Notes under the pieces: model-generated
Told to the model about the DNA's origin: nothing
Seen by the model: the letters and a program-made list of their open reading frames with translations, nothing else
Databases searched by the model: none
Shown: piece by piece, positions 7,881 to 14,032 of the stretch
Layout of the letters: the number at the start of each line of letters is the position of its first letter
How positions within the stretch are numbered: position 1 is the first letter of the stretch
From: Bacteroidia bacterium
GTDB lineage: Bacteria > Bacteroidota > Bacteroidia > SpSt-205
Length of the DNA: 17,351 nucleotides
Direction of reading: 5' to 3'
NCBI GenBank assembly: GCA_025060275.1
Contig: JANXCJ010000029.1
Coordinates: 1-17,351, forward strand
Translations under genes and position numbers: made by a program

Positions 7881-8564
7881 CTATTCAAAGTTTAGGTTTA
7901 GAGATAGTGTCTGCATGTGGAGGGATTTTATGATGTAACCAAACCGGGTGCCTGTAGGATCATAGATATTCCTTATGCCCAAGGAATACACAAGTTCGGG
8001 AGAGAGTTTAACCTTATCTGCATAGATATCTATGCCTACGCCTGCTATCCACTGCCAGTCTACTCGCTCGGTGCGGATAAGTTCGGGATTGTCCCTTGTA
8101 CGCTTATCACTTGCTAGGTTGATTCCTAGCTGTCCGCCGCCGAGTACGTACACACGATAGCCCTTGTAAAACTGGGACTTATACTTCAAAAATAATGGAA
8201 TATATAAGTAAGAGGACTCTAGGCGCCTCTTCATCGTGGTGTCTCTTAGGACGAAATAGATATTTCGTTGCTGTAGAGAGACTGATACGATGCTACGTAG
8301 GTCAAAGTATTTATGGAGCTTTTTACTCATGATAAGGCCCAGGTTTATACCGGGGATTCCTTCTACCTTAACAAACTTAGGAGCTGCGTTCGTAGGGGAG
8401 TTGTACTGCAGCTGGTGGTAGCGGATCTTTACCTGACTATAATTTCCTCCCATGCTGAACCCGAGGTTAAAGCTTCTCAAGTCGTAATATAGATTATACT
8501 GAGCCATGAGGAGAGCTATGTGAGAGAGCAGCAGTATCTTAGTATGTAGGTTTATGTAGTTCAT
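7881..8564 (-). CDS. porT: PorT/SprT-type outer-membrane beta-barrel protein (type IX secretion)
   Basis: Predicted outer-membrane barrel of the PorT/SprT family, needed for type IX secretion and, in gliding species, for motility. The 227 residues begin with a likely signal peptide (hydrophobic 9-21, cut near Ala21-Gln22). The rest is alternating beta-strand sequence ending in an aromatic-rich terminal strand (LSLNLNFE). Features I recognise from PorT: an early FNLGFSMGGNYSQVKIR segment, PGINLGLIMSKKL, FDLRSIVSVSLQQRN, ESSYLYIPLFLKYKS, a glycine-rich VLGGGQLGINLA, and VGIDIY followed by LSPELVYSLG. Synteny supports this: in many Bacteroidota porT follows ubiE/menG. Here its ATG lies 26 bases inside menG. 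A generic porin-like barrel is the alternative. Confidence 0.83.
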   Translation of the reverse strand: MNYINLHTKILLLSHIALLMAQYNLYYDLRSFNLGFSMGGNYSQVKIRYHQLQYNSPTNAAPKFVKVEGIPGINLGLIMSKKLHKYFDLRSIVSVSLQQRNIYFVLRDTTMKRRLESSYLYIPLFLKYKSQFYKGYRVYVLGGGQLGINLASDKRTRDNPELIRTERVDWQWIAGVGIDIYADKVKLSPELVYSLGIRNIYDPTGTRFGYIIKSLHMQTLSLNLNFE

Positions 8565-9243
8565 AGAGTATAGAGACGCCCCCTAAAAACGAAGTATAGT
8601 TAGTGATTGCGAATCCCACCTCCCGGCAAAGGTGTAAAAATTCTTCTCTATGGGGAAAGGTAGTAGTAGACTCAAAAAGATAGGAATAGGCTTGAGCATC
8701 TCCTGCCACTATAAAGCCTAGGCCACGCACGTATGTACGCATGTAGAAGGAGAATAGGTGTTTCCACAAGGGATGACGGGGCATGCCTGTCTCTAAAATC
8801 ATGCAGACTCCTTTGGGGCGTAGCACTCGATGGATTTCCTGAAGGGCTCTGCGGCGGTCGGTGAAGTTACGAATGCCATACCCCACCGTAACTGCATCAA
8901 AGGAGTTATCCTCAAAGGGAAGCAGATGGGCATCTGCTATAACCATGTGCCATTTCGGAGAGATATGAGGGGGTCTTTTATCGTAGGCAAGGTCCAACAT
9001 TTCTGGCGTAATATCTACTAAGTATACCTCTGTGAGAGAAGATAGGGTATAACAGGCTTGCAGGGCGAAGTCTCCTGTACCGGCAGCTAAGTCTAGTAGT
9101 TTTTTAGGGGCCCACTTAGCTAAACGCTGTGCAGCCTTACGACGCCATCTTACATCCTGTCCAAAGGTCATGAGGCGATTCATGAAGTCATATCGCTTAG
9201 CAATGCGCTGGAAAATATGTGAAGTGCCTGTGGGGTTTTGCAT
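8539..9243 (-). CDS. menG: Demethylmenaquinone methyltransferase
   Basis: SAM-dependent C-methyltransferase (UbiE/MenG family) that makes menaquinone from demethylmenaquinone. The 234 residues have all family landmarks: FQRIAKRYDFMNRLMTFGQD (11-30), SAM motif I LLDLAAGTGDFAL (49-61), VDITPEML (76-83), the diagnostic VTVGYGIRNFTDRRRAL (118-134), RVLRPKG (139-145), YLFESTTTFPHREEF (188-202) and a C-terminal SILYELHKP. The enzyme could in principle also serve ubiquinone, but Bacteroidota make menaquinone. The ATG at 9243 follows a TAnnTTTG box by 19 bases. The 3' end overlaps porT by 26 bases, so quinone and secretion genes share a transcript. Confidence 0.95.
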   Translation of the reverse strand: MQNPTGTSHIFQRIAKRYDFMNRLMTFGQDVRWRRKAAQRLAKWAPKKLLDLAAGTGDFALQACYTLSSLTEVYLVDITPEMLDLAYDKRPPHISPKWHMVIADAHLLPFEDNSFDAVTVGYGIRNFTDRRRALQEIHRVLRPKGVCMILETGMPRHPLWKHLFSFYMRTYVRGLGFIVAGDAQAYSYLFESTTTFPHREEFLHLCREVGFAITNYTSFLGGVSILYELHKPTY

Positions 9244-9250
9244 ACTTTTG
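9243..9250 (+). promoter_or_regulatory. Bacteroidota -7 box for panB
   Basis: TACTTTTG matches TAnnTTTG exactly. Four bases (GAAG) separate it from the GTG at 9255, which is the start that fits PanB. Its first base coincides with the first base of the divergent menG start codon. A leaderless panB mRNA is predicted. No -33 TTG is visible at the usual spacing. Confidence 0.6.
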
Positions 9251-9254
9251 GAAG

Positions 9255-10067
9255 GTGGAGAACAAAGTTAAGCGTATAACTACCCAGACCTTGCGGGAGA
9301 TGAAGTTGCGCAAGGAACCCATAGTAGTGCTCACAGCTTATGATTATACTTTCGGGAAGTTATTAGACAAGGTAGGAATAGAGGTGCTATTAGTGGGGGA
9401 CTCTGCTTCTAATGTAATTGCAGGTCATGAGACGACACTTCCTATCACGGTGGAGCAGATGATATATCATGCTTCGGCTGTGGTGAGGTCTGCCCAACGA
9501 GCAATGGTGGTAGTAGATATGCCTTTCGGCTCCTATCAGAGTGACTCTAAGCTCGCCCTCCATACAGCTATTCGTATTATGAAGGAAAGCGGTGCTCATG
9601 CGGTGAAGCTGGAGGGAGGTGCTTCAGTAATAGAATCTGTACGTCGCATCGTTTCCGCAGGGATACCTGTGATGGGACACTTAGGGCTTACACCTCAATC
9701 TATTTATCAGTTTGGAAGCTATCGTGTAAGGGCCACTGACCCTGAGGAAGCAAAAAAGCTGCGGGCTGATGCTCAGCTTTTGGCGGATAGCGGTGTATTT
9801 GCCATAGTGCTGGAGAAAGTGCCAGCCTCCTTAGCGAAGGAAATCACAGAGAGCCTCTCTATCCCTACTATTGGGATAGGGGCTGGTCCTTACTGCGATG
9901 GGCAGGTTCTAGTACTGTACGACATGCTGGGCTTGACTACAGATTTCTCACCTCGCTTCTTGCGCCGTTATGCGAACCTTGCAGAGGTAGTACAGAGTGC
10001 CTGTAGAAAGTACTTAGAGGATGTGAAGCGGCGCTTCTTCCCTTCCCCTGCTGAGAGTTATGAATAA
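9255..10067 (+). CDS. panB: 3-methyl-2-oxobutanoate hydroxymethyltransferase
   Basis: Transfers a hydroxymethyl group from 5,10-methylene-tetrahydrofolate to 2-oxoisovalerate to make ketopantoate, the first step of pantothenate (CoA) synthesis. Starting at the GTG at 9255 gives 270 residues, normal for PanB. Family motifs: RITTQTLREMK, VVLTAYDYTFGKL, LLVGDSASNVIAGHETTLPI with metal-binding Asp in GDS, VVVDMPFGSYQ, VKLEGG, GHLGLTPQS with the QFGSYRV segment, LEKVPASLA, IPTIGIGAGPYCDGQVLVL and YDMLGL. An in-frame GTG at 9219 would add 12 unrelated residues, lies upstream of the promoter box and overlaps menG, so it is rejected. Its 2-oxoacid substrate is also the one IlvE handles. metF, the next gene, competes for the same folate. 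Confidence 0.95.
   Translation: MENKVKRITTQTLREMKLRKEPIVVLTAYDYTFGKLLDKVGIEVLLVGDSASNVIAGHETTLPITVEQMIYHASAVVRSAQRAMVVVDMPFGSYQSDSKLALHTAIRIMKESGAHAVKLEGGASVIESVRRIVSAGIPVMGHLGLTPQSIYQFGSYRVRATDPEEAKKLRADAQLLADSGVFAIVLEKVPASLAKEITESLSIPTIGIGAGPYCDGQVLVLYDMLGLTTDFSPRFLRRYANLAEVVQSACRKYLEDVKRRFFPSPAESYE
9263..9270 (-). promoter_or_regulatory. Bacteroidota -7 box for menG-porT, inside panB
   Basis: The minus strand reads TAACTTTG, an exact TAnnTTTG match, 19 bases before the menG ATG. It lies within the first codons of panB, so the two divergent promoters overlap the opposite genes. No -33 TTG is visible at the usual spacing. Confidence 0.5.
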
Positions 10068-10101
10068 AAGTGAAAAGGTAGTAGGTGTATATGTTCTTAA
10101 A

Positions 10102-10109
10102 TAGCTTTT
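10102..10109 (+). promoter_or_regulatory. Possible weak -7 box before metF
   Basis: TAGCTTTT is a 7/8 match to TAnnTTTG in the 63-base panB-metF gap, 21 bases before the metF ATG, within a T-rich tract (10104-10118). It may be a secondary promoter, or metF may be read only through from panB. A T tract with no hairpin stem before it does not qualify as a terminator. Confidence 0.25.
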
Positions 10110-10130
10110 TCTTTTTTTCGGCTCACAATT

Positions 10131-11084
10131 ATGCATGTAGCAGAGATTTTGTCGCGTGAGAAAAACCCCTTCATTAGTGTGGAAATTATTCCTCCTCGTA
10201 GGGGCAGTAACGTGCAGCAAGTCCATAGTGCAGTAGAGAGTCTTTTGCCCTATCATCCCCGTTACATTAATATTACCAGCCATGCGGCTGAGGTTATTTG
10301 GCAGGAGCAACCTGATGGGACTTTCCGTCGGAGAGTAAAGCGAAGAAGCCCCGGCACCTTCGGGCTGTGCGCCGTTATTAAGTATAAGTATGGTATAGAG
10401 CCGGTGCCTCATTTACTTTGTCATGGATTTACCCGGGAGGAGACAGAGGATGCTCTCATAGAGCTACATTACCTCGGGGTGGAAAACGTAATGGCTCTTC
10501 AAGGGGAAGAGAAGTATGCAAGACCTCCTCGCCCCGATCGTACTGTCAATGCCTTTGCTGTAGAGCTTGTGGAGCAGATCAGTGCCATGAACCGCGGGTG
10601 TTATCTGGATGAGCTCACAGATGCTCAACCAACAAACTTCTGTATAGGTGTAGCCGCCTACCCCGAAAAGCATTTTCAGGCACCCAACCTCGCATTTGAC
10701 ATAGCGAACCTCAAGCGAAAACAAGAAGCAGGTGCCAGCTACGCCATCACTCAAATGTTCTTTGACAATAAGTATTACTTTGATTTCGTAGAGCGCGCAT
10801 CAGCTGCAGGCGTACGCATCCCTATTATCCCAGGGCTAAAGATTCTTACGAGGCGAGAACACCTCCATTCTCTCCCCAGAAATTTTTACATAACGATTCC
10901 AGAAGCGTTAGCCTCGGCGGTTCTCGCTGCTAAGGATGACACTGAAGTATTGGAAATAGGATTAGAATGGGCTTATCAGCAAGCTATAGACCTTCTTTCG
11001 CATGGCGTGCTTAACCTCCATTTTTATACTATGCTCTATACCCGCCCTCTTATAAGGCTTATGGAAAGGCTAAAGATAGGCTGA
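10131..11084 (+). CDS. metF: 5,10-methylenetetrahydrofolate reductase
   Basis: FAD-dependent reductase that makes 5-methyl-tetrahydrofolate for methionine synthesis. The 317 residues fold as the MetF TIM barrel. Motifs: SVEIIPPRRG (16-25) with the catalytic-type Glu18, YINITSHA (45-52), PHLLCHGFTREE (93-104), ALIELHYLGVENVMALQGE (108-126), IGVAAYPEKH (172-181), DIANLKRKQEAGASYAITQMFFD (190-212) and a C-terminal LHFYTM (296-301). Most MetF proteins read ALRGD where this one has ALQGE; the aspartate there (Asp120 in E. coli) contacts flavin and folate, so Asp-to-Glu at residue 126 is notable. The ATG lies 63 bases after panB and the stop 8 bases before the DUF1684 gene. Confidence 0.94.
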   Translation: MHVAEILSREKNPFISVEIIPPRRGSNVQQVHSAVESLLPYHPRYINITSHAAEVIWQEQPDGTFRRRVKRRSPGTFGLCAVIKYKYGIEPVPHLLCHGFTREETEDALIELHYLGVENVMALQGEEKYARPPRPDRTVNAFAVELVEQISAMNRGCYLDELTDAQPTNFCIGVAAYPEKHFQAPNLAFDIANLKRKQEAGASYAITQMFFDNKYYFDFVERASAAGVRIPIIPGLKILTRREHLHSLPRNFYITIPEALASAVLAAKDDTEVLEIGLEWAYQQAIDLLSHGVLNLHFYTMLYTRPLIRLMERLKIG

Positions 11085-11092
11085 GGTGGAGT

Positions 11093-11701
11093 ATGCGCCC
11101 TGTGGTAGGGTGGAAAGTTCTTCTGGCTATAATGGTGTTACTAGTGGGAATCCTCCTTATACCACGCAGACAAAAGAGTACTATGACTTCACCTCTCTCG
11201 TGTGAGAGCCCTCTAGATACTTACTTGACCTTTATCCATCAGGCACGTCGCCAAAAGGATAGTGTCTTTAAGGTAGACCCTTTCTCTCCTATTCCTGAAG
11301 AGAAAAGAGCCGGGTTCTCTGGTCTTAAGTATTTTCCTGTGAATAGAAAATGGTGTCTGCAAGGGAAGTATGAACCCCTTCCAAATGCTTTACCGCCCGT
11401 AGGTGGAGCTATATGGCTTGATCTTCCAACCTTGGACAGCTGTAGGGAAGCCTCGCGCTTGCTTCTCTACAAAGGGAGGCAGGGAGAGGTTTATATGGCC
11501 TTTTGGGACTCCACAGCTGCCCTCGGAATGACTTACGAAGGAGGACGGTATGTGCCTGTACAAATAAAAGAAGGTATTGGATTTGTGGACTTCAATCAAG
11601 CCTACTTTCCGTACTGTGCCTATGATAGCCGCTACATCTGCCTACCCTATCCACCCGAAAATCGTCTATGTATCTCTGTCCTTGCAGGTGAGCGATGGTA
11701 G
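11093..11701 (+). CDS. DUF1684 family membrane-anchored protein
   Basis: Member of the DUF1684 family, whose function is not established. The 202 residues begin with a basic-flanked hydrophobic segment (about 8-24), a signal anchor or uncleaved signal; no lipobox cysteine directly follows, so it is probably not a lipoprotein. The family pattern is clear: ARRQKDSVFK (51-60), SPIPEEKRAGFSGLKYFP (65-82), a central beta-rich region with WDSTAALGMTYEGGRYVPV (138-156), and the signature DFNQAYFPYCAYDSRYICLP (166-185) then ENRL and a final LAGERW. The domain would sit outside the inner membrane. The ATG is eight bases after metF and is preceded by GAGGTG, one of few Shine-Dalgarno-like sequences here. 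No link to folate metabolism is implied by sequence. Confidence 0.85.
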   Translation: MRPVVGWKVLLAIMVLLVGILLIPRRQKSTMTSPLSCESPLDTYLTFIHQARRQKDSVFKVDPFSPIPEEKRAGFSGLKYFPVNRKWCLQGKYEPLPNALPPVGGAIWLDLPTLDSCREASRLLLYKGRQGEVYMAFWDSTAALGMTYEGGRYVPVQIKEGIGFVDFNQAYFPYCAYDSRYICLPYPPENRLCISVLAGERW

Positions 11702-11787
11702 TTTTAGGCTACTTCCAGGTGTGAAAGTGAAAGGTTGGGTTCTATGCTTTCGTTAGATTGGGTGTCTAGCATCAGGAGGGGGGTTTG

Positions 11788-11795
11788 TACCTTTG
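11788..11795 (+). promoter_or_regulatory. Bacteroidota -7 box for tyrS
   Basis: TACCTTTG matches TAnnTTTG exactly, in the 100-base gap after the DUF1684 gene. Six bases separate it from the GTG at 11802 that best fits TyrRS, predicting a leader of zero to two bases. The earlier in-frame TTG at 11793 is part of the box itself, so it can hardly be the start codon. No TTG at -33 spacing is visible. Confidence 0.6.
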
Positions 11796-11801
11796 TGCCC
11801 T

Positions 11802-13073
11802 GTGGCCCAGTGGATAGAATCTCTTAGGCAGAGGGGACTGGTGTATCAGCATACCCCTTTACCTGAGGCCCCCCACCTTATCAAGGCGGCTTATGTGGGC
11901 ATAGACCCTACAGCTGACTCGCTTCATGTGGGGCATTTGGTACCGCTCCAGCTTCTCTATCATTTAGCGCAGTTGGGAATACAACCAATAGTTGTGATAG
12001 GGGGTGCTACTGCGAGGATTGGCGACCCCTCAGGTAAGCGAACAGAACGCCCACTTTTGCCGCCTGAAGTAGTAGAGCTTAATACCCAGCAGCTTATACA
12101 ACAGGTACAGAAGATTTTACCCCTTTCTCTTACCATACTTGATAATTATGCATGGCTGGGGGAGATGTCTTTGGTGAGTTTCCTAAGAGATGTAGGTAAG
12201 CATATTACGGTGAGCTACCTACTAACCAAAGAAACTATACATTCTCGCCTTGAGGGAGGTATTTCTTTTACTGAATTTAGCTATCCCTTGCTACAGGCAT
12301 ATGACTTTTATCACCTTTTTGTGTCTTATGGTTGCTCTCTGCAGGTTGGGGGGGCAGATCAGTGGGGTAATATCACTACAGGCATAGAATTCATACACAA
12401 GCAGACAGGTGGGGAGGCGTATGGCATTACTTGTCCTCTTCTTACCAGGGCAGATGGAAGCAAATTTGGGAAAAGCGAGCAAGGAGAAAATATCTGGCTC
12501 TCAGCTAGTAAGACCTCGCCCTACAAGTTTTATCAGTTCTGGATTAGGCAGCCTGATGCGGACATGCTAAGACTCCTCAGTATATTCAGTTTTAGAACTT
12601 TGGAAGAGATACATGAGTTATGGACTATGCATCAACAATCGCCTGAGCAGCGGCTTGCTCAGAGGGCCTTAGCATACGAAATGACTTCTCGTGTGCATGG
12701 AGAGGCAGCGGCTAAGATTGTAAAGGAGGTCTCTGAAGTGGTATATGGTGTAGGTTCATTAGAGGCTTTAGAGAATATCTCGGAGGGGTTTTTTGAGCAG
12801 ATAGTCGCAGAAATGCCTACCTACATCATAGCTTCTTCTGAAATTTCTGTGGCGGAGGCTTTGGTCCAGAGCGGCTTTCTTCGTTCTAAATCGGAATGTC
12901 GTCAGCTCATTCAACAAGGAGGCCTTTCTATCAACCGGCAGCGTGTGAGAGCAGAGAACACGCCTCTTTCTGCTTACAAACCCTTGCGGGAGCGTTACTG
13001 GCTGCTCCAGCGGGGCAAAAAGCATCAAGCGTGGCTTCGTGCAGAGCTGCGAGGTAAGAGAGAGAGCTTATAA
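11802..13073 (+). CDS. tyrS: Tyrosyl-tRNA synthetase
   Basis: Class I aminoacyl-tRNA synthetase that charges tRNA-Tyr. From the GTG at 11802 the product has 423 residues, typical of bacterial TyrRS. The Rossmann core shows YVGIDPTADSLHVGHLVPLQ with the HIGH-type motif at 42-45 (HVGH), GGATARIGDPSGK, QVGGADQWGNITTG, and SKFGKSE, the KMSKS-type loop (KFGKS at 221-225). The C-terminal part (about 346 onward) is an S4-like RNA-binding domain: ISVAEALVQSGFLRSKSECRQ and QQGGLSINRQRV. The start follows a TAnnTTTG box by six bases. The TAA stop at 13071-13073 abuts the stop of the convergent serine dehydratase, giving a 6-base overlap. Confidence 0.96.
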   Translation: MAQWIESLRQRGLVYQHTPLPEAPHLIKAAYVGIDPTADSLHVGHLVPLQLLYHLAQLGIQPIVVIGGATARIGDPSGKRTERPLLPPEVVELNTQQLIQQVQKILPLSLTILDNYAWLGEMSLVSFLRDVGKHITVSYLLTKETIHSRLEGGISFTEFSYPLLQAYDFYHLFVSYGCSLQVGGADQWGNITTGIEFIHKQTGGEAYGITCPLLTRADGSKFGKSEQGENIWLSASKTSPYKFYQFWIRQPDADMLRLLSIFSFRTLEEIHELWTMHQQSPEQRLAQRALAYEMTSRVHGEAAAKIVKEVSEVVYGVGSLEALENISEGFFEQIVAEMPTYIIASSEISVAEALVQSGFLRSKSECRQLIQQGGLSINRQRVRAENTPLSAYKPLRERYWLLQRGKKHQAWLRAELRGKRESL

Positions 13074-13967
13074 AGGAGGTTCTTCATACCTTATAGAGGC
13101 AGTGTCTGACCAGATGCGGCGGGCAATAGCTTGGGCGGTAGGTGTGGCGGCTATGCCTCCCAGGGCGGTCTCTTTGAATCGGCTATCCATGATAGCCCCT
13201 ACTTCGCCCATGGCTGCGACTACTTCATCTACTGGGATAACAGCTGTGTCCCCGGCTAACGCCATCTGGGCTGCAGCTGCTGCTATCACTACGGCTGAGC
13301 CATTACGCTTTACACATGGTAGCTCTACTAGTCCTGCTACAGGGTCACAAATAAGCCCTAGCATGTTCATGATTGTAAGTGCCACAGACTCAAGGATTTG
13401 ATCAGCATTTCCCCCTAAAGCGTAAGTTATGCCGGCAGCCCCCATGGCAGCTGCCGTACCTGTTTCCGCTTGACATCCTCCTACAGCGCCTGCAATAGAA
13501 GCCTTTTTCTCTATGATTAGAGCTACACCTGCCCCTATGAGCATAGCTTCATAGATAGTTTTCTCTTGTGTCTTATGGTGTTTAGCGAGGAAAGTGTAGA
13601 TACCTGGTAGAATCCCAGATGCACCCGCTGTAGGAGCTGCTACCACTCGTCCCATGCAGGCGTTTGTTTCTTTGGCTGCGGTAGCATACGCTATGAGGAG
13701 CGAAAATTCAGGACTTATAACGTAGATAGAAGAGGAAAGAAGTTTCTTGCCTGTGTCTCTAACTAAGCCACTAAAGGTCTGCCGGGGCTCCCTAAGCCCT
13801 GTCTCTACGGCATCTCGCATGACGGCGTATACCTGAGCTAAGCGACTCCATACTTCTTGCTCTGTCCTTCCTTTTTGATGTATCTCATAATCTAATACTA
13901 TGCGCCAGAGGGGCACGCCTCTCTCCTCAGCGAGTGCCTTCCAAGAGGCAAAGCTTTCTAAGCGCAT
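13068..13967 (-). CDS. sdaAA: L-serine dehydratase, iron-sulfur type, alpha chain
   Basis: Catalytic chain of the [4Fe-4S] L-serine dehydratase, which deaminates serine to pyruvate and ammonia. The 299 residues match the alpha (SdaAA) chain of two-subunit enzymes. Motifs: TNACMGRVVAAPTAGASGIL (101-120), GGCQAETGTAAAMGAAG (163-179), ICDPVAGLVELPCVKRNG (206-223) and VDEVVAAMGEVG near the end. Cys165, Cys207 and Cys218 are the expected cluster ligands. The beta domain (about 150-220 residues, present as a separate gene or fused N-terminal part in relatives) is absent both in the chain and next to it. The ATG follows TATCTTTA, a 7/8 -7 box, by six bases. Confidence 0.92.
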   Translation of the reverse strand: MRLESFASWKALAEERGVPLWRIVLDYEIHQKGRTEQEVWSRLAQVYAVMRDAVETGLREPRQTFSGLVRDTGKKLLSSSIYVISPEFSLLIAYATAAKETNACMGRVVAAPTAGASGILPGIYTFLAKHHKTQEKTIYEAMLIGAGVALIIEKKASIAGAVGGCQAETGTAAAMGAAGITYALGGNADQILESVALTIMNMLGLICDPVAGLVELPCVKRNGSAVVIAAAAAQMALAGDTAVIPVDEVVAAMGEVGAIMDSRFKETALGGIAATPTAQAIARRIWSDTASIRYEEPPL

Positions 13968-13973
13968 CTTTTA

Positions 13974-13987
13974 TAAAGATAAAGATA
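13974..13987 (-). promoter_or_regulatory. Possible -7 box before sdaAA, overlapping tandem copies
   Basis: The minus strand holds TATCTTTA twice, at 13987-13980 and 13981-13974, sharing two bases; each is a 7/8 match to TAnnTTTG. The second ends six bases before the ATG, the same spacing as tyrS. The bases just before the start (TAAAAG) are A-rich, as is common at Bacteroidota start codons. It lies in the 65-base gap behind the gldA-like gene, where I see no terminator hairpin. Confidence 0.35.
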
Positions 13988-14032
13988 TTTTGGATAAAGA
14001 AAACGTGGATTAATTACATTATGGCAAGGGGT

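Noticed and set aside
9219..9254. Earlier GTG start for panB at 9219
   Set aside because: It lies inside menG and upstream of the promoter box, and adds residues that do not match PanB.
10104..10118. T-rich tract after panB as an intrinsic terminator
   Set aside because: No GC-rich hairpin precedes it, so it does not meet the criteria.
10014..10412. Minus-strand open frame of 132 codons across the panB-metF junction
   Set aside because: It is antisense to two well-supported genes and shows no recognisable domain or promoter.
13039..13401. Plus-strand open frame of 120 codons opposite sdaAA
   Set aside because: It is a low-complexity Ala/Ser/Thr-rich shadow of the alanine/glycine-rich dehydratase gene.
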